Below the pieces are notes generated by a model. That model worked only from the letters and a program-made list of their open reading frames with translations, searched no databases and had not been told where the DNA came from. The position numbers and the translations under genes are program-made. Of a stretch of 61,581 bases of DNA, positions 44,784 through 54,019 are shown one piece after another (the stretch's first letter is position 1; each line of letters starts with the position of its first letter). Source of the stretch: CAYURH01 sp964447105 (GTDB lineage: Bacteria > Patescibacteriota > Saccharimonadia > Saccharimonadales > EFPC-124); NCBI GenBank assembly GCA_964447105.1, contig CAYURH010000004.1, forward strand, positions 1-61,581. The letters are read 5' to 3'.

Positions 44784-46037
44784 TTACGACTTGAACTTCT
44801 TAAATGCGTCGGTGGCTGATTTGAACAATTTGCCTAACGCCGGATTGCCGACGGCAGGTCCTTTGCCTCGTTTGGGCTGGCTACCATCACTAGATTCTAG
44901 GTCAGCCAACATCAAACCAAGCGCGGTCGCGAATTCTGGCGCTGCCACCGCATCACTCATGCCGCCAAATCCAGCAGGATGAGCCACGCGTACGGGCAAG
45001 CGTAATTTGTCTTTGGCGTACTCAGCGAGTTGTTTCAGGTTTGCCCCGCCGCCGGTCAAGATGACGCCGCCGGGTAATTTACCAGCGCGGTCAATACTGG
45101 CCAGTTCTTTATCGATGAGTTCAAAAATTTCATCCAATCGTGCGCCCACGATCATCTCTATGTCTTTGCTGCTAAATTCGAGCGACTCATTGCCGTGCTT
45201 ATGAGTCACGGTCTGTTTGGCTTTTTCTTTGCCGGCTGGCATAGCGCTGGCATGATGGAGCTTAATCTCTTCCGCAATGTCTAGATCCGTCCGCAAACCA
45301 ATCGCTAAATCATTGGTAATGTTCACGCTTCCCATCGGAATGACAGATGCGTGCTGCAAGTCACCTTCTTCAAATACCACCACACTAGTGGTGGCTGCAC
45401 CCAAATCTACCACCGCCGCGCCATTTTCGATAAGTTGCGGCGAAGCCACAGCCCGAGCAGCAGCGAGACCCGCCACCATAATACGGTTACTCCCGGTATG
45501 AGTCATTTCTAGAGATTTGAGTACATTTTTGACATTAGGCGACAGTGCAGTGATGACATGTGCGTCTACTTCGAGTCGCACGCCACTCATACCCAATGGG
45601 TCTTTGATGTTTTCGTGACCATCTAACTGATAGCTACGAGGCGTTACTTGCAAAATCTCGCGGTTGGCCGGCAGCTGCACCACAGTGGCGGCTTCTTGTG
45701 CGCGAGCGATGTCGTCTTCGGTAATCTCATGGTTGGGCGAATTAACGGCAATTACCCCTTTGGAGCTCATAGCCATAATGTGCGAGCCGTTGATGCTCAC
45801 GGTCGTCGCGTCAATCTGTTGGCCCGACATGCGTTCAGCTTCTTCCAGCGCACGATCGATTGCCTGGGCAGTATTGACGATATTTACCACTTCGCCTTTG
45901 CGCATGCCGTTGTTGTGCGACGAACCTACACCGACAATCGTTGCTTGATGATCAGTAGCGTCAATATGACCAACGACACAGCGAACATTGGTGGTCCCTA
46001 TATCGAGCCCCACAGCATAACGTGTTGCTTCTTGCAT
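44784..46037 (-). CDS. ftsA: cell division protein FtsA
   Basis: Actin-like membrane tether for FtsZ. 417 residues with phosphate loops (GLDIGTTNVRCVVG near the start; DLGAATTSVVVFEEGDL) and the adenosine motif GGVILTGGGANLKQ. A C-terminal amphipathic helix (TDAFKKFKS) is the likely membrane anchor. TATACT (46045-46050) lies 7 bases before the ATG; an AGGGGA in the same gap could double as a weak ribosome site. Confidence 0.96.
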   Translation of the reverse strand: MQEATRYAVGLDIGTTNVRCVVGHIDATDHQATIVGVGSSHNNGMRKGEVVNIVNTAQAIDRALEEAERMSGQQIDATTVSINGSHIMAMSSKGVIAVNSPNHEITEDDIARAQEAATVVQLPANREILQVTPRSYQLDGHENIKDPLGMSGVRLEVDAHVITALSPNVKNVLKSLEMTHTGSNRIMVAGLAAARAVASPQLIENGAAVVDLGAATTSVVVFEEGDLQHASVIPMGSVNITNDLAIGLRTDLDIAEEIKLHHASAMPAGKEKAKQTVTHKHGNESLEFSSKDIEMIVGARLDEIFELIDKELASIDRAGKLPGGVILTGGGANLKQLAEYAKDKLRLPVRVAHPAGFGGMSDAVAAPEFATALGLMLADLESSDGSQPKRGKGPAVGNPALGKLFKSATDAFKKFKS

Positions 46038-46074
46038 GTCCCCTAGTATAACGGTTATGCCACAGAGCGCGCAA

Positions 46075-46827
46075 CTAGAGTGTGGTCAGGATTTCGTAGC
46101 TGTCAGGGGTGATCAGAACGGTATGCTCAAAATGCGCAGCCAGAGATTTGTCGAGTGTACGCACAGTCCAGCCATCGGTGTCTAACATAATGTGATGATC
46201 ACCGATAGTCGCCATGGGTTCGATAGCAACCGTCATGCCCGCTTTGAGCATAGCCCCAGTGCCGGCCATGCCGTAGTTAGCGATATTGGGGTCTTCATGT
46301 ACATGATGTCCTACGCCGTGACCCACAAGCTCGCGCACAATCCCCAAGTTGGCACCATCTAGCACAGCCTGAACTGCCGCACCAATATCGCCCACGCGCA
46401 CACCGTCTCTGAGCTGATCAATACCAGCATACATAGCGCGCTCCGTCATTTTGATCAGTCTGTCGACTTTGGGGCTGGGCGCTTGACCAATACATACCGT
46501 GCGGGCGCCATCAGTAATCATCCCCTGATATGTCACCCCAAAATCAAACCCCACGACATCACCTTCTTTAAATGGCGCATCGTTGGGTATGCCGTGCACC
46601 ACAGCATCATTGACCGAAATACAGATAACATCGGGGAAACCCTGGTAACCCAAAAAACTCGCCGTTGCACCCTGTGCTCGCAGTTCGTCGCGCGCCAACT
46701 GCGATATATCTTTGCCGCTCATGCCCGGCTTCACAGCGTCTTGAATCTTCTGTAATACGCTTGCCAGTATCTGGCCGCTTCGCCGCATCGCCTCAATCTC
46801 GGCGCTCGTTTTTACACGAGTGAACAC
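46075..46827 (-). CDS. map: methionine aminopeptidase type I
   Basis: Removes the initiator Met after deformylation. 250 residues with the metal ligands in GFDFGVTYQGMITDGART, GHGVGHHVHEDP and the late AIEPMATIG. It overlaps adk by 16 bases. The adk-map pair is usual, but here it lies outside the ribosomal-protein operon. Confidence 0.96.
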   Translation of the reverse strand: MFTRVKTSAEIEAMRRSGQILASVLQKIQDAVKPGMSGKDISQLARDELRAQGATASFLGYQGFPDVICISVNDAVVHGIPNDAPFKEGDVVGFDFGVTYQGMITDGARTVCIGQAPSPKVDRLIKMTERAMYAGIDQLRDGVRVGDIGAAVQAVLDGANLGIVRELVGHGVGHHVHEDPNIANYGMAGTGAMLKAGMTVAIEPMATIGDHHIMLDTDGWTVRTLDKSLAAHFEHTVLITPDSYEILTTL

Positions 46828-47357
46828 GCTTGCAGCTCCGCCTCTAGTCGTTCGTGCACGTCGTGTATACTCCCTATACCGTCGACATGCACCACTTTGA
46901 TACCTTGCTCTTCGAAATAATCCAACGCTTCTTTAACTTCATGCTCATATATTTCAAGGCGCTCTTCAATCGCTTGAGGCGTATCATCTGACCGCGCCCG
47001 GAGTTTGAGACGCTTCACGATTTCTTCGTGGGGCACATCCAACACGAGTATCAGGCTGATTGAACGGCCATGCTGCGGCTGTGAATCAATGAGCCACTGC
47101 GCCTGTGGTTTGTGGCGCGGAAATCCATCGATAATGACATGGTCCACATCGTGCGACTTACTGAGCGCTTGGGCCACAATTGCATTTACTTTGTCGTCAT
47201 CCACCAGATCGCCCGTGCTCATGGTTTTGAGCAAATCGTGGTCATGAGTGTCGCGGAGGAGCTGCCCCACCGATAGCCAGCGCCAGTGGTGGCGCGCCGC
47301 AAGGAGCTGCCCCTGCACACTTTTACCCGACCCAGCTGCCCCAAAAAAGATCACCAT
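46812..47357 (-). CDS. adk: adenylate kinase, short form
   Basis: Converts ATP + AMP to 2 ADP. 181 residues. P-loop GAAGSGKS (6-13); DGFPRHKPQAQWL carries the AMP-site motif. The LID is reduced to a short linker (ARSDDTPQAI) with no zinc cysteines. Cotranscribed with yqeY (9-base gap) and map. Confidence 0.93.
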   Translation of the reverse strand: MVIFFGAAGSGKSVQGQLLAARHHWRWLSVGQLLRDTHDHDLLKTMSTGDLVDDDKVNAIVAQALSKSHDVDHVIIDGFPRHKPQAQWLIDSQPQHGRSISLILVLDVPHEEIVKRLKLRARSDDTPQAIEERLEIYEHEVKEALDYFEEQGIKVVHVDGIGSIHDVHERLEAELQACSLV

Positions 47358-47366
47358 GCCCGTGGT

Positions 47367-47810
47367 CTACCCTGCTAGCTTTGCCTTTACTGCGGCAGCG
47401 ATACGACCGCCATCGGCACTGGTGCCTACTTTGGCACGGACCGCACCGATAGCTTGGCCCATTTGGGCGCCAGGCATACTGGCCACAATGTCATCGACAA
47501 TAGTTTGTAGCTCGGCATCGTCGAGCTGTTTGGGCAGATACGTGTCAATAATAGCTTTTTCTTGTAGTTCAGTTTGAGCGCGGTCGTCGGCGCCACCTTT
47601 GGCAAACTGATCGGCGCTTTCGGCCCGCTTTTTGGCTTCGCGAGCAAATACGGCTAGAATTTGGTCGTCGCTCAGGCCATCGTCGCGTACCTTTTGGGCA
47701 ACTTCTTCATACTGAATAGCGCTTTTGAGCGAGCGCAACACTTCCACTTTGGCTTTTTCGCCAGCAAGCAGAGCAGATTTGATATCGCTATTGAGACGAT
47801 CTTTGAGCAT
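47367..47810 (-). CDS. yqeY: GatB/YqeY-domain protein
   Basis: 147 residues, matching the stand-alone YqeY family (LNSDIKSALLAGEKAKVEVLRSL, KQLDDAELQTIVDDIV). Related to the tRNA-binding tail of GatB. Its role is unsettled but it commonly sits beside rpsU, as here. The ATG overlaps the rpsU stop (TAATG). Confidence 0.93.
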   Translation of the reverse strand: MLKDRLNSDIKSALLAGEKAKVEVLRSLKSAIQYEEVAQKVRDDGLSDDQILAVFAREAKKRAESADQFAKGGADDRAQTELQEKAIIDTYLPKQLDDAELQTIVDDIVASMPGAQMGQAIGAVRAKVGTSADGGRIAAAVKAKLAG

Positions 47811-48025
47811 TAGCGCTCACCCAAACGAATTCGCTTGAGTTTGTCGGCTTTGCGGGCTTTGCGGATGATAGCGCGAGCGCGGCGATCGCGCTTGCTGATG
47901 GCTTTTTCAAAAAATTGCAGGCTCTTGGCACGAGAAAGAACGCCGGACTGTTGCACCTTGCGGTTAAAGCGGCGAATCAGGTTTTCGTTGGCCTCTTGTG
48001 GGTCTTTACGAGTGACTTGAATCAT
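47810..48025 (-). CDS. rpsU: 30S ribosomal protein S21
   Basis: 71 residues, basic. IQVTRKDPQEANENLIRRFNRKVQQSGVL is the family N-terminus (first 20 residues suffice), followed by the basic tail. I chose the ATG at 48025. TAGAGT lies 10 bases before it, giving at most a very short leader. It heads the rpsU-yqeY-adk-map cluster. Confidence 0.93.
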   Translation of the reverse strand: MIQVTRKDPQEANENLIRRFNRKVQQSGVLSRAKSLQFFEKAISKRDRRARAIIRKARKADKLKRIRLGER

Positions 48026-48076
48026 ATCTTTGACTACTCTAGCAGAACAGAGACAGATGCGCAAGAGTTTAGGTTG

Positions 48077-48112
48077 GGTGGCGACTCGAGGGACAAGCTC
48101 AGAGTCGCCACC
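48077..48112 (-). terminator. GC-rich hairpin after orphan 48125-48646
   Basis: GGTGGCGACTC (48077-48087) pairs perfectly with GAGTCGCCACC (48102-48112). It starts 13 bases after the stop, with no strong T-run. Confidence 0.75.
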
Positions 48113-48124
48113 ACATACTACACC

Positions 48125-48646
48125 CTAGTCGGTATCGACACGCACCTTGGACTTTGGTCGAGTGAAGACCGGGTCTTTGGCCTGTGCGACGCGGAAGAAA
48201 TGCGGCTCCCCAAACTGTGCAAGGACACTGATAGTCCCGTCGACCTTACTCCAATCGGCAGTGACATACGCTCTCATGAGCAGGCGGTTTACGCTCGGCT
48301 CATTAGACACCACCACGGGAATAACGTTGGGCAGCAGTTTGACCTCGGACAGGAAATCTTCCAACAGGATCCGCTCAAAGCTCAGACTCTTTGCGCGTTC
48401 ACCGAGTAGCGCGTAGAGCCGCCTCGCCGATTCAGCAATCATGCCGCTGCCAGCGCTCGACACTCCAAAGACACAGAACGTCGTTTGATGGCCGTAGTGA
48501 GCTTGGATGGCCGTAGCGGCCGCGACCAGTTGAGCCTCCCCGGCGGCCGACAGCCTGTCGCTCCCATCGTCACCGAATTCGCAGTCCGCCCGACGCAGCA
48601 CCGTAAACGGATGCTCCGACGTATAGGGCGAACTTGTTTGCGTCAT
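48125..48646 (-). CDS. degenerate histidine-phosphatase-like orphan
   Basis: 173 residues. The order of elements matches SixA-type histidine phosphatases: TVLRRADCE where RHG is expected, DRLSAAGEAQL (like PLTxxGxxQ), FGVSSAGSGMIAESA (like SPxxRAxxTA), and VVVSNEPSVNRLL (like VGHxPxVxxLL). Both catalytic histidines are missing (Arg-Ala and Asn instead), so catalysis by the family mechanism is not expected. The ATG at 48646 follows AAGGGAAGTG. The promoter is TTGCAG/TATAAT at 48735-48763. Confidence 0.62.
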   Translation of the reverse strand: MTQTSSPYTSEHPFTVLRRADCEFGDDGSDRLSAAGEAQLVAAATAIQAHYGHQTTFCVFGVSSAGSGMIAESARRLYALLGERAKSLSFERILLEDFLSEVKLLPNVIPVVVSNEPSVNRLLMRAYVTADWSKVDGTISVLAQFGEPHFFRVAQAKDPVFTRPKSKVRVDTD

Positions 48647-48734
48647 CACTTCCCTTATTCTGGATATCCATTGACGAACACCCACAGGGCACCACCTTCC
48701 TATACTCGTGGCACATATAGCTTACGAAAATATC

Positions 48735-48763
48735 ATTATAAAATCAATGTTCACTGTCTGCAA
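48735..48763 (-). promoter_or_regulatory. promoter of orphan 48125-48646
   Basis: On minus, TTGCAG (48758-48763), 17-base spacer, TATAAT (48735-48740). It overlaps the 3' end of recJ, giving a leader of about 80 bases. Confidence 0.7.
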
Positions 48764-50390
48764 CCCTAACAATCTGGCCTTCTAGCTTAACAACTCCTCG
48801 CCACTCGTTTTCGAGCATGGTAAACCATACAGCTACTTTATCTCCCACATCTTGGGAATATTTGTGGGCCATACTAAAGCCGATCAATGACCATGGGCGA
48901 CCAGCGTTGTCGGTGACTTCTAATTTAAGATGCGTCTTGTCTTTGCCCATTAGCTGTCGGCGCGTTACTGTGGCCGATTGCAAATGCAAAATCGGCTCGT
49001 GATTGCCATGCCCAAATGGTTCGAGCGTTTTTAAAAAAGCCATAAGGTCTTGATTGAGTTCGGCAATATCTCGCAGCACGGCATCAGCTTTGGGTTCAAA
49101 ATGGCGCAGCTGATCTTTGAGTCCCAAATTTTTATAAAAATCATTCAGCGACTGCCGAAAATCAGCAATGTGTTTGGTCTGCAATGTCACCCCTGCTGCC
49201 AACTTGTGCCCGCCGCCTTTTATGAGCCACTGGTCGCTGGCGCGGATAGCATCCACTGCGCTAAAATCGCCAAAACTTCGCGCCGAGCCTTTGGACGTAT
49301 CGTCCCCCATCTCTTGCAACACAAACGTTGGTTTGTGCATACGCTCCAAGACTTTGGCGGCCACAATGCCAACGATGCCATGCGACCAATCAGGGTGCGA
49401 CAACACCAATACAGGATCGTCGGTGAATGTTTCAGCCTGGGCTAATGCGCCTTTGTAAATTTTGTCTTGGTTGGCCCGACGCTCTTGGTTCATTTCGCGC
49501 AATTTGTATGCGATCTCCGTAGCTTGCATGGGGTCGGTCGCGGTTAGTAAATCCAGGCTAAACTGCGCGGTTTCCAGTCGGCCCGAGGCATTGAGATGCG
49601 GACCAATCACAAACCCCAGCGAACGCGCATGCAGTTTGTCCATCTGTAGACCTGCTACCTGCGCCATGGCGCGGATGCCAGGCCGACGTGTTTTGGCCAT
49701 AACTTGCAAACCCCAAAACACATTGGCGCGATTTTCGTCCGCCAGTTGCACTACGTCACACACTGTGCCGAGCGCCACCAAATCGAGGAGCCACTTCTCC
49801 TGTCCATTAGGTAGCCCGGGCAGTTTGGTCTGCAACGCCTGAACTAGTTTAAACGCCACGCCCACTCCAGCCAGGTCGATAAACGGATACTGATGATCCG
49901 GCCGCTTTGGGTTAATAGTTGCTACTGCAGCCGGCATGGTGGGCGCTACGCTGTGGTGATCGGTCACAATCACATCCATGCCCAGCTCGTTGGCCAGGTC
50001 TATCTCGGCATGGCTCAGGCTACCACAGTCCACAGTCACTACCAGCTGTGCGCCACGCTGCGCCAACTCGCGTATGGCTTTTTTACTAAGCCCATAGCCA
50101 TCAACGAATCGATTTGGGATAAACGCCTCGCGCCGGATACCAAATTGAGCCAACGCGTCGAGTAGCAATGTGGTGGCGGTCAGCCCATCGATGTCATAGT
50201 CGCCATAAATATACACCAGCTCGTCATTTTGCTTCGCTTGCACCAAGCGATCTACAGCCGCAGCCATATCGGGCAATAAGAATGGGTCGTGCCGCATAGC
50301 GTCATATGACGGCGCACAAAACAGCGCTCGCGCTGCAGCATCTTGCAACCCGCGCGACGCCAAAATTTGATCAATTACCCCCGACAACAT
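48744..50390 (-). CDS. recJ: single-stranded-DNA exonuclease RecJ
   Basis: 5'-3' exonuclease for recombination and mismatch repair. 548 residues. DHH-superfamily motifs YGDYDIDG (62-69) and VTDHHS (142-147) supply the metal ligands, and a DHHA1 domain with GGGHKLAAG and a C-terminal OB-like part follow. Confidence 0.95.
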   Translation of the reverse strand: MLSGVIDQILASRGLQDAAARALFCAPSYDAMRHDPFLLPDMAAAVDRLVQAKQNDELVYIYGDYDIDGLTATTLLLDALAQFGIRREAFIPNRFVDGYGLSKKAIRELAQRGAQLVVTVDCGSLSHAEIDLANELGMDVIVTDHHSVAPTMPAAVATINPKRPDHQYPFIDLAGVGVAFKLVQALQTKLPGLPNGQEKWLLDLVALGTVCDVVQLADENRANVFWGLQVMAKTRRPGIRAMAQVAGLQMDKLHARSLGFVIGPHLNASGRLETAQFSLDLLTATDPMQATEIAYKLREMNQERRANQDKIYKGALAQAETFTDDPVLVLSHPDWSHGIVGIVAAKVLERMHKPTFVLQEMGDDTSKGSARSFGDFSAVDAIRASDQWLIKGGGHKLAAGVTLQTKHIADFRQSLNDFYKNLGLKDQLRHFEPKADAVLRDIAELNQDLMAFLKTLEPFGHGNHEPILHLQSATVTRRQLMGKDKTHLKLEVTDNAGRPWSLIGFSMAHKYSQDVGDKVAVWFTMLENEWRGVVKLEGQIVRVADSEH

Positions 50391-50414
50391 AGCCCTGTTA
50401 TATCACACCTTGGG

Positions 50415-50705
50415 CTATTTGGTGTCGCGTTTGGCTTTTGTAGTGTGTTGTGATTTGAGAACGATGCCTTGGAGTTCTTTGAAGATAGCGAATTGCTTGT
50501 TGGTAAAGTAGATTTTGGTATTACCCTGGCGCTCGGCGTGCAAGAAACCGACTTTTTCGAGCCGCTTCAACTCACGCTGAATGTTGCCTGGATCTTCTTT
50601 AATAAGCTTGGCGAGGCCACGGACGTGGGTGCGAAAATCGGGGTATTTAGCATACACCACAATAATTTTTCGTCGCACTCTTGATGTGATAAAAACGTCC
50701 AACAT
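50415..50705 (-). CDS. small winged-helix DNA-binding protein
   Basis: 96 residues. The pattern VRGLAKLIKEDPGNIQRELKRLEKVGFLHAER is a winged helix-turn-helix (helices 1-3, then a beta wing NTKIYFTN), as in ArsR/MarR-like regulators. No metal-binding cysteines. GGGGTG lies 11 bases before the ATG. The target is unknown; recJ is next on the same strand. Confidence 0.8.
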   Translation of the reverse strand: MLDVFITSRVRRKIIVVYAKYPDFRTHVRGLAKLIKEDPGNIQRELKRLEKVGFLHAERQGNTKIYFTNKQFAIFKELQGIVLKSQHTTKAKRDTK

Positions 50706-50797
50706 GTATCTTGCTTCACCCCGCTATGCATTATCCGGTCGTTGATAATAATTCTACACAGTCGCGGGCCAAAAAACAACCCAAACCATGCCACATT

Positions 50798-51451
50798 TTA
50801 ATGCCATTTCAAAATTATATTTTTGATTTTCTCGAGAGCCTGCTCGCGCGTGGGTGCGTCGTGCAAGTCATAATAATGGCTAGTGGCCAAGTAATTTTCG
50901 ATCACGCCCAGACAGTGTAGCTCGTCGGCCATAATATGCATGCGATCCACGGCCGTTACCGAGGCTATGGGCACTGCTATGATAAGTCGCTTCATTTTCA
51001 CCGGCTTTAGAAACTCAGCCGCAGCATCCAGTAGCGCTGTCGTTTTCAGCCCATCGGCCACGAGTATCACCACGTGCTCGCGTAGCATATCGGGTTGGAT
51101 GGCACCGCCTTCTGCGAGTAAGTGGTTGATGCGCTCAAAGTGCTCGCGTTTTTGGTCGTCTATGTAGGCGTGGTATTCAGCGTAATAATCGTCTGATTCG
51201 GATTCTGAAAGTTCACTATTGGGGCTAAACTGGCCCCCTTGATCTACGCTCCCCATCACAATATCTTCACCTGGGATACTCACCTTTTCGCTCAAAAAAA
51301 GCGTCAGCGTACTGTGGAGCGCTGCGGCAATCGGCTCTCCCACTGCGACGCCGCCATGATTGAGCGCCACCACTACCGTGTTTTCGTAGCGGTAGGATGC
51401 CAGCTGCGTCGCCAGCTGCTCGCCGGCCTGTGCGCGTGATTGGAAGTACAT
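50798..51451 (-). CDS. phosphoribosyltransferase-like protein
   Basis: 217 residues. ALNHGGVAVGEPIAAAL corresponds to the ALPRGGVPV start of a type I PRTase core, and VVILVADGLKTTALLDAA to the PRPP loop. The canonical acidic pair and the T-G-x-T loop are altered (ADGLKTTAL). It may be a regulator or have shifted activity. The ATG at 51451 is favoured by the conserved YFQSRAQAGEQLA. It is divergent from priA with a 36-base gap. Confidence 0.72.
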   Translation of the reverse strand: MYFQSRAQAGEQLATQLASYRYENTVVVALNHGGVAVGEPIAAALHSTLTLFLSEKVSIPGEDIVMGSVDQGGQFSPNSELSESESDDYYAEYHAYIDDQKREHFERINHLLAEGGAIQPDMLREHVVILVADGLKTTALLDAAAEFLKPVKMKRLIIAVPIASVTAVDRMHIMADELHCLGVIENYLATSHYYDLHDAPTREQALEKIKNIILKWH

Positions 51452-51487
51452 ATACCTATATGGTAACAAAGCACGTATAGTAGCACT

Positions 51488-53422
51488 ATGTACTTCTACC
51501 TTATTGCTCCTGCAATTGTGGTTCGGTCAGATGAAACTGCGTTTACCTATCATTCCAAAACACCACTTGCTGTCGGTACTTTAGTCCGCGTAAGCGTCGG
51601 TAAACGTCTCGTAAATGGTGTGATCGTGAGTGTCGTCAAAGACAAGCCACAATTCGCCACCAAACCAATTGAAACCATCGTAACCGACACGCCACTTCCA
51701 TTGCCTCTTTTGAAACTCGCCGAGTGGATGAGTGACTATTACGCTGCGCATTTAGGGCTTGTGTTGCAGACAATTCTGCCTACCGGGCTCCACAAACAAC
51801 GCCGCGCTACACAGCCCGCCAGCCCTTATCCTATTCGAAAACGAACAAAAATTGTGCTCAAACCAGAACAACAAAAAGCACTCATGATCATTGGGAAGCA
51901 ACAGTCCGGCACCATGCTGCTCCATGGTGTTACCGGGTCGGGCAAAACACAAGTCTACATTGAAATCGCCAAACAGCTAGCGCGTCAAGGCAAATCAAGC
52001 ATCATATTAGTGCCCGAAATTGCGCTTACACCACAGCTGGTTGCCGAATTTGCCAATCACTTCCAAAACCTCATCGTCACCCACTCCGGCATGACCGAAT
52101 CTGCCCGTCACAAAGCCTGGCTAGAAGCACTCGATGCCCAGGCGCCTACAGTTGTCATAGGCCCGCGTTCGGCACTATTCATGCCACTTAGCAACTTAGG
52201 ACTTGTGGTAGTAGACGAATGCCACGAACCGAGTTACAAACAAGAGCAAACGCCGCGCTACTTAGCTCTGCGCGCCGCAACTATACTGGCATCGCTCCAC
52301 GATCAAGCCAAAGCTATCCTGGGAAGCGCCACGCCAGCAGTGGCCGACTACTATCTTGCGCAGAGCACCAAACGGCCCATCATCAAACTCTCCCAACCTA
52401 TTAGTACACAGGTACAGCCGCATATTGCCATTATCGATAATAAGCAGCGCGATAACTTCAAACGACACCGTTTCTTATCAGATGCACTACTTACCAGGAT
52501 CGAAGAAACTATTGCACAAGGCCAGCAAGTGCTACTCTTCCACAACCGCCGTGGCACCTCCCCGACCACCATGTGCGAACAATGTGGCTGGATGGCCGAA
52601 TGCCCCACTTGCTTCTTGCCGCTGACGCTTCACGCCGACACACACAAGCTACGTTGCCACCTATGCGGATTTGAACAACATGTGCCGCCCAGCTGCCCAG
52701 TGTGTCAGCAACCCACAATTACGTTCAAAGGTGTCGGCACCAAACTTATCGAAGCCGAAGTTACCAAGCTCTTCCCCAAAGCTCGCATTGCTCGCTTCGA
52801 TGCCGATACAGCAGAGGCCGAGGCCGTACATCACCGCTACCAAGAATTGTACGACGGCCACATCGATATCATGATTGGCACCCAAATGTTAGCCAAGGGC
52901 CTCGACCTGCCAAACCTCACGCTCGTAGGCGTAGTACAGGCCGACAGCGGGCTGATTTTACCAGATTATTTAGCTGATGAACGCGTATTCCAATTGCTTT
53001 ACCAAGTGATTGGCCGCGTCGGCCGCAACCATCACCAAGGCAATGTGGTGATACAGACATATCAGCCCGACCACCCCATTGTGAAAGCGGCTGTCGCGCG
53101 CGACTATCAAGCATTCTATCAAGCCGAGATCAAACATCGCGAAGCCGGGCACTTCCCGCCATTTCGCTATCTGCTCAAACTCGTATGCACATACAAAACC
53201 GAAAAAGGCGTCATCGAAGCAAGCAAAAAGCTAGCGCGTGAACTCCGCACCAACAAAGACTTAGAGGTATTGGGCCCCACTCCATCGTTCCACGAACGGC
53301 TAGGCGGCACTTATCGTTGGCAACTCATCGTCAAAGCCAAAAAACGCAGTGATTTGGCTGATATCGCCAGAAAAATGGGGGCGAATTGGCAGGCTGATAT
53401 CGACCCACTTAGCTTGCTGTAA
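51488..53422 (+). CDS. priA: primosomal helicase PriA
   Basis: Restarts stalled replication forks. 644 residues: 3'-DNA-binding domain (1-100), Walker A GVTGSGKT (147-154), DEAH-box variant DECHE, and eight zinc-site cysteines (CEQCGWMAECPTC, CHLC, CPVCQQ), followed by the second helicase lobe. TATAGT (51476-51481) lies 6 bases before the ATG, a leaderless start. It opens the priA-def-fmt order. Confidence 0.96.
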   Translation: MYFYLIAPAIVVRSDETAFTYHSKTPLAVGTLVRVSVGKRLVNGVIVSVVKDKPQFATKPIETIVTDTPLPLPLLKLAEWMSDYYAAHLGLVLQTILPTGLHKQRRATQPASPYPIRKRTKIVLKPEQQKALMIIGKQQSGTMLLHGVTGSGKTQVYIEIAKQLARQGKSSIILVPEIALTPQLVAEFANHFQNLIVTHSGMTESARHKAWLEALDAQAPTVVIGPRSALFMPLSNLGLVVVDECHEPSYKQEQTPRYLALRAATILASLHDQAKAILGSATPAVADYYLAQSTKRPIIKLSQPISTQVQPHIAIIDNKQRDNFKRHRFLSDALLTRIEETIAQGQQVLLFHNRRGTSPTTMCEQCGWMAECPTCFLPLTLHADTHKLRCHLCGFEQHVPPSCPVCQQPTITFKGVGTKLIEAEVTKLFPKARIARFDADTAEAEAVHHRYQELYDGHIDIMIGTQMLAKGLDLPNLTLVGVVQADSGLILPDYLADERVFQLLYQVIGRVGRNHHQGNVVIQTYQPDHPIVKAAVARDYQAFYQAEIKHREAGHFPPFRYLLKLVCTYKTEKGVIEASKKLARELRTNKDLEVLGPTPSFHERLGGTYRWQLIVKAKKRSDLADIARKMGANWQADIDPLSLL

Positions 53423-53449
53423 TCTGTTGAGTGCGGTATAGTTCGAGCA

Positions 53450-54019
53450 ATGATGACACGCGCCAATATAATCACCCTGCCCCATCCACATTTGCGACAC
53501 AAATCCAAACGCGTCCACATTGTGACCGACGCAGTGCAACAATTAATCACTGATATGCAAGCCGCCACTCTAGACTGGGAAGACCATCGCCCACATGAGC
53601 TAGGCGTGGCTTTGGCTGCCGTGCAGGTCGACCATCTGGAACGAGTGGTGATTATCCGCAATGATTTTGAAAACAAAGAGGACCGTACCTTTGTGCCACT
53701 CATCAACCCCGAGATCGTAAAACTTGAAGGCGATATCGTCTACGACCACGAAGGCTGCCTAAGCGTGCCCGACATCTACGGACTCGTACCCCGCCACACC
53801 AAAGTGCGCGTCAAAGCCCTAAACGAAAAGGGGCAAGAGGTGCGTATCAAAGCCGAAGGCTTCCTTGCCCGCGTACTGCAACACGAAATCGACCACACCA
53901 ACGGCATTGTGTTTATCGACCACATCAAAGACAACGATGTGTTCTTCCACCTCGACCCAGACGGCAAACTAATCAAGGTTGCACATGACAAAATCATCAA
54001 AAATCATCTTCTTTGGTAG
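53450..54019 (+). CDS. def: peptide deformylase
   Basis: Removes formyl groups from nascent chains. 189 residues with motif 1 GVALAAVQ (52-59), motif 2 EGCLS (101-105) and motif 3 HEIDH (145-149). TATAGT (53437-53442) lies 7 bases before two tandem ATGs. The 3' end overlaps fmt by 35 bases. Confidence 0.96.
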   Translation: MMTRANIITLPHPHLRHKSKRVHIVTDAVQQLITDMQAATLDWEDHRPHELGVALAAVQVDHLERVVIIRNDFENKEDRTFVPLINPEIVKLEGDIVYDHEGCLSVPDIYGLVPRHTKVRVKALNEKGQEVRIKAEGFLARVLQHEIDHTNGIVFIDHIKDNDVFFHLDPDGKLIKVAHDKIIKNHLLW

